From Aphelenchoides besseyi (lineage: Eukaryota > Nematoda > Chromadorea > Rhabditida > Aphelenchoididae): 64,000 nucleotides of DNA. The stretch is from NCBI GenBank assembly GCA_024699855.1, contig JAMPIQ010000001.1:14632001-14696000 (forward strand), given 5' to 3'. This document shows positions 45,546-57,903 of the stretch, one piece after another; position 1 is the stretch's first letter, and each line of letters begins with the position of its first letter. Below the pieces are notes generated by a model that was not told the origin of the DNA, did not search any database, and saw only the letters and a program-made list of their open reading frames with translations. The position numbers were made by a program, and so were the translations under genes.

Positions 45546-47523
45546 AGCAATTTTCGCGTCCGGAACGCAAATTGCCGTTGATGTACGAAACTCATTTTCG
45601 ATTTGAGTGCGCAAGAGAAGTCGAAGTGACACAAACGACGTCGCGCGTTTCCTTTTTTGTTTTATTGACTTTCGCTCTTTGTTCGTTTGTGCCGCTCTTC
45701 CTCCACGACTTTCCGGTCATCGAATTTGGGGAAAAGCGAATTTGAGTTCATGAACCGTTGGCTAAATGTGGGAGATAAGATTGCCACAAAATGAGTTTAA
45801 AGGCAATGATGAATGAGACAACAAGTGACATCGAGGGACCGGCAGTTTCATGAGCTTTTTGACAGAAGACTCCAATTCTGCTTGTAGCCGCTCGAAAACA
45901 CGTTAACCAAAATACTCAAAGGTCTTCGACTGAACGGCCAAAGCAATGCAGATCTGACGATTTTCTCACGCGTTTCGGTTTGGAGATTTTCGGAAACAAC
46001 CGGACGAGCAGTTGAAGTGCAAAAGAGATTTGGTCGGACAACAAGTTCAACGTTTATTGCCATTGGAAAACCAAATTCATGTTTGTAAGCCGAAGGGAAA
46101 GCCGATTGAGCGGTTTGTTAACCACTTACCTAGCAAACTTGTAAGCTTCTTTCACATCAGACAGATTCTGGATTCCGAACCACAGGATGTTAATTAGCAA
46201 CTCCGGCGATCTCTATCTTTGGATTTGCAACTTGTAATTCGACGAACATCAGTCTAGAAGGTAACCGAATGTTTGGATCAAGTTTCAAATTCTAATTCGC
46301 AAACATATAGATGTTTTAGAGGTCTCAAATCAAACAGCTGGCATCCAGCAAAATGAGTTTAGCATCAACAGTAGAATCTAGAAGTGTTTTGAAAAGCGCA
46401 ATGAGTGGATCCAAATTTAGCGTAAACTTACATGATCCTTGTCCAAAAGAAGTCAATATCAACGGTCGTCCGTTACTTTGATTCTACTTCAAAAGCTTCA
46501 AATTTACTCGGTTTGATGTTTTCAAGCTTAGAAAGAGTTCTCCATCTAGATAGAATTAAAGTTTTGAAATCTTCTTAAACTATTTTATGCGAAAAGAATA
46601 TCATATGATTATTTTGACTTCCTTTTCAACCGAGAGCAATTTATTCGATGTGTTCGGTATTACGACTAGCAGCCATTTTTGTGTCCATCGACCTCCGTAA
46701 AAACGATTTGACTTATTCGACGGTCAAAAGTGTGCAAAGTTTTTGAGTTGTATCGCTAAACCTTGTAGTTGAATTCAGTTAACTTCAATTCTGACTTTGG
46801 ACTCAACTCGAATTCTTATCGATCGCAACGAAACTCGAAATGTTGACAAATGATCGTGAGTTAGAAAACGACCGAAAGATTATAAACTTCTATTTGAATT
46901 TGCTTCTTCTGTTTTTACACTTTGTGCTCATGAAACAATACGTAAACCAACATGTCGGGATCATCGAAGAGTGCGAAAGCAAATCGTCCGTTCGATTAGA
47001 ACCGCCAATTGCTTGTCGTTTATGAATAGCGTGGAATGTTCTTGATTGTTCGCTAACCTTTCTGAAGTAGCCTCGAGTAACTGCACTGACAGTCGCAGTT
47101 AAGTACTTATATTAACGGAAAGACTGACGTGTTTCCCGTTCCATTCTTGCAGAACAAACAACGACATTCGTGGTTTATCGCCGTTGGTCTAATAACATCC
47201 TTTTGGCATTTTCCTTTCAGATCGGATATTAGAGCTATTAATCGGTGCGAACGTAATGCTCAATCCCAAAACACGTGAAAGAAAACAACAGCAAAACGAA
47301 GACCAACGATTCGTTTTTTGTTTAGTACCTGAAGAGTTTTGAAATTTGTTTGTTCAGCGTTATAAGCTCCTTCAATTTTATTTGAACTTATTTACTAGTT
47401 ACTGCAGATTTGCGTAGTTAAGAACAAGAAATGAGGTAAACACATTGAACTGAACTTGAAACGTAATGACTACAATAATTACGAAGATTGTACAATTAAA
47501 TAGCAACTTGAAACAAAAACGTC
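45546..47523. other. 2-kb interval with no supported gene
   Basis: Only short random frames are present. Plus-strand frames at 45488-45745 and 46840-47025 include hydrophobic runs but no start, splicing or poly(A) context that convinces. Confidence 0.4.
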
Positions 47524-49072
47524 TTATTCCTTTGGCTCGTCGTGCATCATAACATCGTTTAAGTTATTCGCAGATTCTGCATTCAAACCGATGGTCATTG
47601 TGTTCGGCGAATTTCCATCTGAAGTTCGCATCGAATGTTGTTCAACGTGCGCCGTTGAAGGACTCAAACCACCATCGTGCATCGGAATGGTCGATGGAGC
47701 CGTCGAAACATGTGGATCATGTGGTTGAGAAGATGCGATCTGTTGTTGTTCGAGAAGACGTTGCTGCTCCAATTTTTGAGCTTTGGTCATTCGCGGTTTT
47801 CGGTTCGCCGTCTGACCGCTGTTTCCATTCGATCCACCGGCTCTCGACTTTCGATTCGATGGTCGTCCAGAAAGTGCAACACCTCCGTTTGTGCTGTGAT
47901 GTACGTGATGTGGATGCAACTCAGCGTGTTGATGATGTGGATCATAGTCGAGAGACTGAGGTTGGGAATGAGCGGATGAACCCGACTGTGGAGCATAATG
48001 ATCGCTGATAAAGAAGGCAGACGAACCTGAAAGTCAACGATAAGTTGTTTTTATATTATTCTTGTGTACCGTCAATTTGAATTCCCGCATTAGCAGCCAT
48101 AATGCTCGTCATTTTTCCCTGGCTTTGCAACATACTCTCCAGTTTGTTTATGTAGTCGATGGCACCTCGCAAGATCTCGACTTTTGGTAGCCGTTGGTTC
48201 GGATTACCACAAGTTCGTTGTTTCACAACTTCAAAAGCTTCGTTGACTTTTCGCAATCGTCTCCGTTCACGCATCGTTGCAGCTTTGCGTCGATCGATTG
48301 AGAATTTGGCTGAAAATCGATTTCTATTATTGCAAGCGATGGAACCAACTTACGTCTTTTGCCCGTGGTCGTATGAGAAAGCGAATCGCCCGTTGTTTCA
48401 TGTTCGGAAGGACTAAGAATGTTGGAATCAGACGGTGAATGCGGATCCGAATGTCCAACATTGAGGTCTGTAAGACTTAACTCATGAACTACCGGTTGTT
48501 AATGCCGAATTTAATTAGCAAGAAGGTCTGCTTATACGAATGTTTCTCATAAAAATTTTACGACTTGTATTAAGTTTCGCATAAAAACAACTAAAATAAG
48601 TCGACGAACCTGATGCCAATTCTTTTTCCGCTTTGACTTCGACTTTAATTGGCAGCACCTGATCTCCGACTCCGCCGTTAGCACCCGAAGTGGTCAGATA
48701 TTCGGTTCGAAATGCCGTTCCAGCATTTCCACTTGAGGCAGCCGCTGCACCAAAGTCGGTACTGTAAAGTTGAGCTCCGGATGTGCCATTGGGCGCCGTG
48801 AGCAATGTGACTGTAGCGCTTCCCGACGAACTCACGGGCAATCCGTCGACAAGATGAGTTGTTCCAACGGTTGTTGCGTAGGTCTGTCCAGCATGATGAT
48901 AGTAGTTTCGTTGACAGTAAAAGTCGTAAGCTCCACCATAGTCGGGAGTTGAGTGAATTGGAAAAGGAGTTAGAGTCGTGATCTCCGTTGTGTTTTGTCC
49001 CAAACGAGCGGGACTTGCGGGATAAGCGTAAAGCTGATGAGCGTACTGATGATTCGGATCCTGATTGTTCAT
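47524..49072 (-). CDS. hlh-1: Myogenic bHLH transcription factor, MyoD/HLH-1 type
   Basis: Exon 1 starts at 49072 ([20 protein letters not shown]) and carries Tyr-, Ser- and Thr-rich activation-type sequence. Exon 2 is Ser/His/Asp-rich ([19 protein letters not shown]). Exon 3 carries the b[23 protein letters not shown], then [20 protein letters not shown] and [17 protein letters not shown]. The Ala-Thr pair in the basic region and the Lys at the junction are the myogenic code of the MyoD family. The last exon, after a GTACAC donor, is His/Ser/Pro-rich and ends [11 protein letters not shown] at 47524. HLH-1 specifies body-wall muscle in nematodes; it would bind E-boxes such as those clustered upstream. 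Confidence 0.95.
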
Positions 49073-49207
49073 GTTGGAAGGTGGAACTGAAACATGGATT
49101 CGTTGTAATTTGTGGTCGATTTGTTGTCATTTTTCTTTGATTGCAAACCACCTACTTGGTTTCTGTCTTTTCGTTCCTTATAACCACGTGGTCGGAAGCG
49201 AACGGCA

Positions 49208-49800
49208 CAGTTGTGTTTTGATTAAAATGCGACAAATGCGAACAGTTGCGTGTGATTATGATGCCAACGAAATTCGCACAGCTGATGACCACCAGTTGAG
49301 ACAGTTGTACTTCTTGACTGCTGGTGCACCGACGATTGTCTCGGTGCAACAGTTGGGTTGGAGAGGAGAAGCAGTTGCGAACCAGCGGCGCTGCTGCTGC
49401 TGAAAAACTCCAAGAAACGCGGTTAGAAAAATCAGTTGTTGAATACACGAAACAGTTGGAAACAAACGCGAAAGGTCGAAGCGATTCAACTCAACACAAC
49501 TGACTCAATCCGACTCCCCAAAATGCCGGTGCACCGACCAAACAGTTGCGATAAGGGGCGGAGATGATGGCAAATCATACGAAGCCACTCTCTCGAGATT
49601 CATAGTCGAACAATTGGCTTTCGGTGTTTGGAATCGTTTGGCAAAGTCTCTGGCCAACGGGCAAATGCGGCAAATCTCTTCGAACAGCACGAAAATTATA
49701 AACAGTTGGCCGTTGGGGGAGTTTGCTTAAGAGTTGACAAAACCCTGAGAATTGAGGCGCTGAAATCGACCGATGCCAATGAACGGACGTATGCCAACTG
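49208..49800 (-). promoter_or_regulatory. Dense CAGTTG/CAACTG (E-box) cluster upstream of hlh-1
   Basis: Twelve CAGTTG or CAACTG hexamers lie near 49208, 49243, 49293, 49302, 49350, 49372, 49433, 49453, 49498, 49543, 49703 and 49795, plus one CAGCTG near 49279. All are within about 600 bases directly 5' of the hlh-1 start at 49072. Chance expectation for this pair of hexamers is roughly 0.3 in that length. CANNTG is the bHLH target, so autoregulation by HLH-1 is the natural reading. CAACTG also fits the MYB consensus. Confidence 0.6.
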
Positions 49801-51335
49801 ACGCTCATCAGTCGGACAGCGAAGTCCTACGGTCGTTCGAGCGATGGAATTTGAGTGACTGCTCCGCCTTCTCTTTCAGTAACTTTTACACCTCGTGCCG
49901 CCGAAAAGCGGAAGCCGTTGAGGTCAATGCGTAGACGAGCGGTTCGAACTAAAGAAATTGCAACTTTAGTCTGCGGATCCAACGATCAAATTGCAAGTCG
50001 TTTGGATTAAGAAGTCAAATTGCGATTTTTGTTTCCAACTTTTTGCCATCAGTTTTTTTGAGCACTTTGTTTTGTTGGGTGCTAATGACTCGCAATCCCA
50101 ACGGAAACGTCGTCCCATTAGTTTTGAAGCGGACGTCAAACGAGGGGATTGATGAGCCTGAGGAATCGAAATGGGTGAATGATGACGATTCGACTGCTGC
50201 AGCTTTTCGAAACGCGAACTTTCCGTTTTTTTGAGCAACTCGTTTTCTAATCACTCAGTTGCTTAACATTTCTCTCAACTTAACTCGTCTATTTGAGTGC
50301 TCAATCAATTCGCCAGACGTCCAATGAACCGAATTAGCTCGTTTACAACCGTCTTGATATTCCGATGTTGTAAAAACGTTCAACCAATCGACTGCCAACT
50401 CTCGATCTCGACTCGCTTCTGCCGTTCGAATTCCGACCGTTTGGCGGCAATCAATCAAAAAAATCCGCGCAGTGAACTTGTCATCACAACCGATGGAATA
50501 AGCCAACACAATGGCCAGACAATTCGTTACAACATGGTCGAGATTCTCGTAAATCCTCTCGCTCGAGCAAAATTGCGCCAGTCGTCGGCGCGCTACAAAT
50601 CGATCTTGTCGGCCCCACGTTCAACTTCGATTCGACGTCGATCTCTGTAGAATAAGTTTTCAAGGAAGCGGCAAATTCTGAACAATTGAAACGGAAGTTG
50701 TCAGCCATCAAATTTCTTTAGTCATCCGATCTAACGGCTACACGATCCGAGGGCCAATTCGACGGTTGCGGCGAAGATCATTCACACGGGATTAAACGAC
50801 CAGTCGGCATTCTCGGACCCAAAGACAAAGCGCAACTCCAAGAAGGTGGTGAATTGTGGGTCATTTCGTCGGATCGAATTGACTGCCGATCGTTTTTCAC
50901 ATTTAAGTCCGCGAAATCTTCGTATCCAATGGACATCAAAAAGTTGAGAAGCGAAACCCACTCCCGACTCTTCGCCAATCGTTCATCACCTCATCGAAAC
51001 GAGTTGTCGATCGTCAATCTTTCGGTTTTTGTTCGTTTCGGCAATTCCGACTCACTAGGCGGCTAATTTTTCTTCGGCAATCGATTGTCCATAGAACTTA
51101 AAGCAAAGGCGAACAGGAAAACACAGAAGCATTACAAGCAATATCAACGTTTCAATGCACCTGAAAGCTGCAAACAGTCGTACAATGCAAATAAACAAAT
51201 TTTCATGAACATTCTTTTCCTCTCAAGGTTTCTCGACTCAGTTGCTGAAATCGGTTGGTTTCTTCTCTTGCAATTTGACTGTTTCTACTTCCAGTCAAAT
51301 CGTTTGTTTCTTTCTATTCCAGTGCTTAAGTCGAC
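49801..51335. other. Intergenic, distal hlh-1 upstream region
   Basis: No supported exon. Occasional further CAGTTG motifs occur (for example near 50258 and 51239), at much lower density than in 49208-49800. Confidence 0.4.
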
Positions 51336-51583
51336 ATGTGCCAAGTGCTGCTCTTCATTTTATGCCTCTTTCTTCCGGTAAGTTTTGAAGTTGATTCTGA
51401 AGTTAACTCTCGGTCTCAGCCATTAGCTGTGTTAATAGAAACCGGATGCTCTTGTGCTTTTTTGCTCAACTGCGTTTTGACGCTCATCGGAATTGTGCCG
51501 GGAATAATTCACGTAAGGTCATCTTTGCTGTTCAATAGACGATGAGGTTCCAGGCGATTTACGTTTGTTTCTGTGCTGATTAA
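51336..51583 (+). CDS. PMP3/UPF0057 small membrane protein
   Basis: Three exons (51336-51377, about 51419-51511, about 51554-51583) give a 54-residue protein: CQVLLFILCLFLPPLAVLIE, then TGCSCAFLLNCVLTLIGIVP and GIIHAIYVCFCAD. It has the two transmembrane helices, the FLPPLAV turn, the G-C-x-C motif and the LTLxG-xxPGIIHAxYV motif of the PMP3/UPF0057 family. That family affects membrane potential and salt tolerance in yeast and plants; its role in animals is unclear. Length is typical. AATAAA at about 51655. Confidence 0.92.
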
Positions 51584-51768
51584 CCGTCGTCTAGAAGTTC
51601 TACCGCGTTTCCACTATTGCATCGAACTTTGTAATCAAAAGGTTTTCGTTCAATAAACAAGTCATTTTAAATCACATAGTTTACTCATCAACAAAAGTTT
51701 GTGCAATTCATGAACACACAAATCGAACCATTTGATTCAAACGGATTTCTCAGTGGATTTCAATTTTG

Positions 51769-51880
51769 GCTCCCAGCAATGGGAACTCGTAAAAATTCCG
51801 TCTAGGCATGAACTAGAGCTGGGTGGAACCAACGCTTAGTGATCCTTTCGAATCGCTATCATGCATCTGCGAAGGTACCT
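51769..51880 (-). ncRNA. Candidate Sm-class structured RNA, copy 2
   Basis: Read on the minus strand, the order is: hairpin GATTC-GAAA-GGATC (51841-51854, GNRA tetraloop); hairpin TCTAG/CTAGA (51801-51817); Sm-like AATTTTTA (51790-51797); and 3' hairpin GTTCCCA/TGGGAGC (51769-51786). The segment from TGCATGA to GCTCTAG is the same length as in copy 1 to within two bases, although the primary sequence there differs. The 3' hairpin differs from copy 1 by pair-preserving changes, including a double U-A to C-G change. Identity unassigned. Confidence 0.5.
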
Positions 51881-52274
51881 TGTTTTTGTTGCATTTGCAA
51901 TTTGAGTTGTGTTGGGTTCGGTGAACCGCCGGTCCCGAAGAACACGGCGGCCGACGAAAGAGGAGGCTACGCGATCTTATACGCACACGAAGGTCCGCAA
52001 AAGTCGATGGGTAGAACGATTTTTGCGGTCACCATCCGTTCGTCTCGTTGCATCTTTTAGCGCGCAGTCTTTGCGCAATCGAATGAATCACATTGGAGTT
52101 GAGTGAAAAGTGTAGGATATATATTAAATTGCCTTCAAAGTTTATGGATTCAATTATTTTACTATCACGAAACAAGGATTATAGGGCTGTTATATTTAGA
52201 AAGTCTTCTGATGCTTTGTAAAAAGTTATTTAAAAACCGCAGCAAACCGGTTCGCTTCTAACAAAGATAAAAAG
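51881..52274. other. Intergenic, 3' flank of the SLC17 gene
   Basis: Short frames only; a plus-strand frame at 51909-52106 is Arg/Ser-rich and not convincing. Confidence 0.4.
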
Positions 52275-54278
52275 TTAGAATTTTTTGTTTACTGCTTCCT
52301 CGTTCTCTTTACGTTCATTCAAATGAATCTTCTGGCCATTAGGTTTCGGTTGCACTGTTTCAATTGCCCACGGCTGTAGTTCAGCTGATCCACAGGTTAA
52401 GAAAAAGAGTCCAGCAACAATGTTTACAAGAGCGCCGGAATAGAAAAAATTCGCATAGGAAGCACGAGATCCATCATGATTGATGAGACCAAAAACCGTA
52501 GGTGCTGCAATTCCACCAACAGCTCCTATGATAAGACGGTAAATGGAGCGTTGAAGCAGGACGTCTACTTACCAAAGAGAGCCGTTAACGAGGAAAGTGT
52601 TCCAGTAAACGGCGGAGCGATGAACAAAATTGCCGTAAAAGATCCAGCAACTTCTCCCGAAAACAACATTCCAAACAGTATAATTAAGATCATGGCTAAA
52701 GTTGGATGTGTGCAGTCCAAGAACAAACTCATGGCTCCGAGAATAATAGCGGCACCTACTGTTGCTAAACATACGATTTTCTTGTGTTTTTTCGTATTTC
52801 AAACTCACCGACGCTCTGAAGTGTTTTGCACACAAACGTGGCGCTCAGTTTGTATTTGGATTTTAGTTTGTCGGCAATCACAGAGATGATAATTTTGAAG
52901 ACGATTTGAACTATGAATGGCACCGAAGTGTAGAATCCATTTTGACTCATATCGAATCGCATTACATCGCGAAAGAAAGAGGGGAGGAAGTTTGCAAAAA
53001 TAGCTGCAGAATACTGATACGAGAACTCACAGCTCATTATGCTGTAAACAATAGGCGAAGTGACTATCGATCTCCATGGTATACGGTGTTTTTGCTCCTG
53101 TGTAAGAACAAAATGAACGTCGTTTACAATTTCCAACAAACATGTTTTTTCTTGAGACCTTCATTTACAAGTGCTTGATGCAGAAAGTTTCGTTCTTTTT
53201 CCGAAATAAACCGATTTTGATCGGGACTGAAATCCCAGTGCTCTAATACGCGTCTCGATGTTGTATTCACCTGTTCGTGACAAAAATCATGTAGCAAACC
53301 GCAAAGAAAAGACCGCAAATTCCTAAAAGCAAAGTCGTTCATTCGCAACTCGCGGTCTCTTACCGAAAAAGTAGAAAATCAACGGCCATCCGCCTAAGAA
53401 ATGAAACGAACAAAGTTGGGCAGAGACAATCACTGATACAACAGAAGAGATTTGATGACCGGATGTGTAAATGGAGGCGGCTTTAAGTAGTCAATCGAGT
53501 ATGATATGGACTTTTGATTCTTACCAGTCGCTCTCTCATTTGGCGGACACCAGGAAGACACGATTTTGGTTATACACTACAAGTCAAAGCTTGTAGAACT
53601 GTTGAATAAAAAACCTAACTGGAAAGACAAAACCTTCGCAAATTCCCATTAGAAATCGCTGTAAGGAAACGGAATGAAATAGCACAGATGTAAACTCACA
53701 CTCGCCAAGAACGCAAAGTAATTAAGGTTGGCGAGGAGTGGACTAATCAAAGAAAGAAGCGAATACACGATGGTCGACAATGTAACGAGAAATTTGGCGT
53801 TGAAATGATCAGCCAACGCTCCCGAGATACTCATACTCAGAATACAACCGTAGAAAAAAGTGGAGAACAACTGCGATTGTTCGAAAGACGTCCATTCCAA
53901 AGTGCCCTTAACATCCCCACAATTAATGAAGGCTGATTGATAATAACAAACCGTGTATCCGAGATCTTCTGTGTGCTCCACAAGTGGACACTGATCATAA
54001 GCAGCAGAGTCAACAGGATTCTGTGCATAATCGACGTGACTTGCATTCACCATACAAACTGAAAACGAATCGATTATGCCAATGAAACTTCTTACCTAAT
54101 GCTATTCCGAGATTCATAAAAAGCGCTGAGGTGGATGCAAAAGCGAACATCAGAAAGAACACTAAACTGATCTTCTCATCAGTGCCGTAAAGACAAAGAA
54201 CCTACGAATAAAAAGTCGATAACTTCGCCAATGCCATAACGGAACCTCGGGAACGCTCGTAAGCTCAGAATCACTCAT
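52275..54278 (-). CDS. SLC17-family major facilitator transporter (NaPi/sialin/VGLUT-like)
   Basis: Start ATG 54276-54278 (SDSELTSVPEVLCLYGTDEK). Exons then run through the MFS fold: LVFFLMFAFASTSALFMNLG, a large first loop with DQCPLV and DLGYTVCYYQ, then FEQSQLFSTFFYGCILSMSI, GALADHFNAK, and RFLMGICEGFVFP, which is the SLC17 R-x3-G-x3-G region. WCPPNERA (about 53535) is typical of the family after TM4. The second half has FISEKERNFLHQAL, WRSIVTSPIVYSIM, FLPSFFRDVMRFDMSQNGFY and SVPFIVQIVFKIIISVIADK. It ends in GGIAAPTVFGLI and a hydrophilic tail with stop at 52275. Organic-anion or phosphate transport; the substrate cannot be read from sequence. Many 40-50-bp introns. Confidence 0.88.
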
Positions 54279-54805
54279 TTCGTTTAGACAATTAGAAATA
54301 TCGATTTTTGATCACTGATTTTGCGGATAGTGCTCGAGCGAAAAGGTTAATCAGATAAGAAGTAGTAGTCTCTATTTTCGAAACAAAGTGGACAAAAACA
54401 AGAAAAAGTTTTCCGGCGTTTGACAAAAATCGGTTGGAGAGAAAAACTTGAAGTGGCAAAATCGAGTGCTCGTCTTTCGGAGTTAATTTCATGCAAAGCG
54501 AACTGAGCACGTAGATCATCGATGTGACAAGAAGAAACAACAGATTAACGTGTCTGAAGTTTTGAATGTGTTTTGAATCAAAATCACACAAACAAGTCAC
54601 CGAAGTCTTTAATCGATTTGTGTCTTTTACACTTAAATCGGCATTGGAAACAAACTATTTGAACTGCAACTTCAATCAACTTCAGATTTAACGGCCCAAT
54701 TATAACGGCAACTTTACGATAACCAATTACTTAATTGAATTTGAAGATTATAGCCCTTTACATTATAACCACCAGTGCAATTCATTGGAAGGATGTAATA
54801 AAATT
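54279..54805. other. Interval between SLC17 gene and inverted-repeat arm
   Basis: A minus-strand frame (54292-54600) has one hydrophobic stretch (NLLFLLVTSMIYVLSSLC) but no clear relation to the transporter next to it. I do not call it. Confidence 0.35.
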
Positions 54806-54925
54806 TGCATTCTCAAACGCTTGCATCTTATTTGAGAGTTGTCGACCTCATTGAACGGTCAGTCATTCTGCTGCTTTTCTTTTGTACTGCGACCTTACGC
54901 TCTTCGAACAGAAGGTTTTCGAGAG

Positions 54926-55834
54926 ATGGTCGAGAAACAAACGACCAAACGTCAACGTACTCGTGGCCCGAAGACCAAGTGCACGGATCCGATTTTGGCC
55001 CAGTTGAAGAAAGAAGTCGACTCGAATTTGCCGAAAACGGCGACCTGTTCGGCCATCAAACCGCCGGGTGATCTGCTCTGCGACATGATCCAATACGTGA
55101 ATCCGAAGGTCTTTGGGTGGGTTCTCGATCAGCAGCGCGGAGAGCGATGTTCATTTCAGTGATTTGGACAAGTTGCCGAACGGGGTTCCGACGCAGAGTG
55201 CCGACTATCGAGCACGAAACTACAAGACGGTCATGTGCCGTCTATGGTTGTTGGACGGTCGCTGCAAGTACGGGGATCGTTGCACGTTCGCTCACTACGA
55301 ACACGAATTGCGTGCAATGCCGTGAGTTGATTCGAAGGGACTGAATCGCTCGGTCTTTAGGTTTCGTGGTCTCATGATGGGAAACCCGAAGTACAAGACG
55401 AAGCCGTGCATCAACTTCTCGCAGTACGGAGTCTGTCAATACGGCTACCGTTGCTTGTACATACACAAAAGTCCGCAGGAAGATGTGACAGCCTTCCAAA
55501 TGGCTCAATTGGCTGTTCAAGTAAGTCACTAGTGGAACGACGAGTTCACGTTTTGCTTACAGCAAATTCCGGGATCCACGCCGGTGCCGGTCCCAATTCA
55601 CGTTGTAAGTTCACTTGTGTCAGTTCTGAGCTCATGCGACTTGTTGAGGCCCCAGTCAATATGATGATGGACACCGCGAATAGACAACCGATTTACACGT
55701 CCGCGCCGTTTTACAATCCAATGGCATCGCAACAACACGCGCGAACTGTGGTGCCCATAGATCCGTGGATTTCGGTTCGCACTTCCAACGCCGCTTATGT
55801 GGATTCGATGAGTGTGTCGGAAAGCCAAAGGTAG
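54926..55834 (+). CDS. Tandem CCCH zinc-finger RNA-binding protein (right, intact copy)
   Basis: ATG at 54926 (VEKQTTKRQRTRGPKTK). Exons join at donor 55117/acceptor 55159, about 55321/55362, 55519/55561 and 55602 to the last exon. Two C-x8-C-x5-C-x3-H fingers (CRLWLLDGRCKYGDRCTFAH; CINFSQYGVCQYGYRCLYIH) identify the TTP/TIS11-PIE-1/POS-1/MEX class that binds AU-rich mRNA elements. The C-terminal exon stays open here (MMMDTANRQPIYTSAPFYNP; VVPIDPWISVRTSNAAYVDS) to TAG at 55832-55834. This copy has Val where the left copy has Ala at residue 2, and CCCC where the left copy has CCC before the last exon. Confidence 0.85.
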
Positions 55835-56102
55835 TAGACATGTGAATTGAAGTGCAACGGACGAGTTTCAGTAAAATGTGGAAGCGTGATAGCGAGTGTT
55901 GAAGTCGATGGGGTCTACGAACTGACTTGTTTTTGCGTAGATTGTGTGCTGGAATAAACAGATGTTGAGACTGATGTTTGTTTGCGTGGTTAGCCGGAGC
56001 TTCGGCTGTGTTGCTTCGATCAGACCAGGTCTGAATTTGCATACTCGCAGCGTGGATAGACGAAGCCGTGGAATTCGGTGTGCTCGTCAGTTTGGTTGCG
56101 AA

Positions 56103-56732
56103 ATGTCGGTTGCTCGTGGTTTGTTTCTTGGGGCCTTCTTGCTCGGTTGTGTTTGCGTCGTTTTGGGTATGTTGGTTGTGATGGTCGACGAACGTTGGTT
56201 GCAGGTATTCCGGCGAAGATCGATCTTGTCGGGCGTTTGTTGTGCGGCGAGCATCCGACCGATGAAGCGGTGGGTTCTGGAGCTCAGATTTGGAGTCAGC
56301 AGTGTGTTTCAGACGGTTGTTTTCTACGAAAAAGATCCCATTAGTAACGACTTGTGCGGAGTGGCCAAGGTCAACGCTAGCGGCTATTTCAAGGCGCATG
56401 TCGTGGAAAAGGACGGCGGAGGAGGTAAGGGTGTTTGGGCTCCGTAATCACAATTCCGTTGACAGGAATGCCCAATGAACTCATCTATTACGTGTAGGTG
56501 AACACAAACAAGTGCTTCATTCGATTCCAGGGTCCACAAGTGCGGCGGTTTGGATAATTGGCAGTGCATGAGCCGGGAGTTGAATCCGAGTCTCTGGACC
56601 GCGAACTTGTCGTCCACTGATGTCCATGCGATCGCACCGATCGATTTGCTGCACGAGACCAGCACGAACTGCCACAATTACGTGTTGAAGGCGTTCAAGA
56701 AGAAGGAGTACTCGCCGGAAGAATGCGATTAA
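56103..56732 (+). CDS. Transthyretin-like (TTR) family secreted protein, divergent (right copy)
   Basis: Same exon structure and residues as 24079-24708: signal peptide SVARGLFLGAFLLGCVCVV, then IDLVGRLLCGEHPTDEA, TVVFYEKDPISNDLCGVAKV, ELIYYVVHKCGGLDNWQC and a Cys near the end. Introns at about 56167-56202, 56266-56308, 56425-56465 and 56494-56531. TAA at 56730-56732; AATAAA at about 56747. The divergent second half lowers certainty about the family. Confidence 0.68.
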
Positions 56733-56850
56733 CTGTTGTTGTGAAGAATAAACTGTGAATTGGTCAACCCGTTTGGGTCGTCAGACCCTTTCGTCTGTGT
56801 GTTCATACAATCGAACAGTAAAGAGTTTATTCGCGAACAAGTTCACTCGA

Positions 56851-57513
56851 CTATTTCTTGTCATCTGAAATCAAGGTCGACATCGGAAGTTGAACTGATC
56901 GCTTGCCGTTCTTCTTCGAAGTCTTGGCACTTTGGTCGTCTTTCGGCTTCTCCTCTGCTTGCAAGTTCTTTTCGCTCTGAAATCATTCTGTTACGTTCCG
57001 TCCGTCAGTTCACAGACTTCTTTCTCTTTTGCCGTCTTCAGTTTGCTATCATCCTGAAATTCCAACGTCAACTAGAAGGTCAGAGCCAAAGACTGACCTT
57101 CTCCACGTTCTCTTGCGTGTGCTCCTTTTCTTGACCCGGCTTCACAGGCCCTTTGATCTCAACGGTCTAATCAGCATCGTTCTAAACAGCTTTCTATCGG
57201 CGACCAACAGACCTACCTTCAGTTTGACGATCGTTTTGTCTTCCAACGGCTTGGAAACAATCGATGGTTGTATTTCGGTCGTCGTCGGTTTGGTTGGAGC
57301 GGTCTTGGTCACTGTAGGCTTTTGGACAGTCGGAGCGGGTTGATTCTTAACGCCGGGTGCAGCAGCAGTCTGTGCAACAACATTTGATTTCTTCTGAAGT
57401 CGATTCCAATGATCTCCTCATGTTTCCAAACCCACTTTTTCGCAAGAAACAATCAACCACACGGGTATCAACACCAGATACACGATCGTCGTCAACAGAG
57501 AACCGATCAACAT
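56851..57513 (-). CDS. Small Lys/Glu-rich protein with N-terminal membrane anchor (right copy)
   Basis: Counterpart of 23301-23960, three bases longer through an extra ACG/CGA-type codon in the Thr run (TKPTTT). ATG at 57511-57513, stop at 56851-56853. Leader LIGSLLTTIVYLVLIPVW, Lys/Glu-rich tail. Function unknown. Confidence 0.65.
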
Positions 57514-57701
57514 CTCCGACTGAACAACCAATAGATCGGAGTCTCTGAATAGGAATGACCATCCGATTTACTTGTCACAGCACAAGCCTACAATCGCTGA
57601 TTTCACTCCGAGCATCCACATGTTCGCGAAACTCTCGACTAATGTGGCTATAAAACTGAAAGGTCCATTTTTGTGGTCAGAGTTCGGAGACAAAAAAGCA
57701 A

Positions 57702-57787
57702 TCCGCTAAGCCTGGTTCGAACAGGCGACCTATGGATTCCGACCCCTCATTTACAGTCCATCGCTCTTCCAACTGAGCTATTAGCGG
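57702..57787 (-). tRNA. tRNA-Tyr (GUA) with a 13-nt intron, right copy
   Basis: Identical on the minus strand to the gene at 23027-23112, with the same acceptor stem CCGCTAA/TTAGCGG, GTA anticodon and intron. The flanking bases differ at a few positions (for example GTGGAGCGGGAG versus GTTGAACGGGAG), showing that the arms have diverged while the tRNA has not. Confidence 0.93.
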
Positions 57788-57903
57788 CTTGACGGAGAGC
57801 AGCGAAAAAGCTCACTTGTTCTCCCGTTCAACGCAAAGAGCACACGCACATTCCATCGAGTAGACGGCTGCTCCACCGCTCGTCCGACAACCGAGTGTGT
57901 TCG

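Noticed and set aside
54292..54600. 102-codon minus-strand frame with a hydrophobic stretch upstream of the SLC17 gene
   Set aside because: The transporter has a good start at 54278, and this frame does not splice into it. No independent support.
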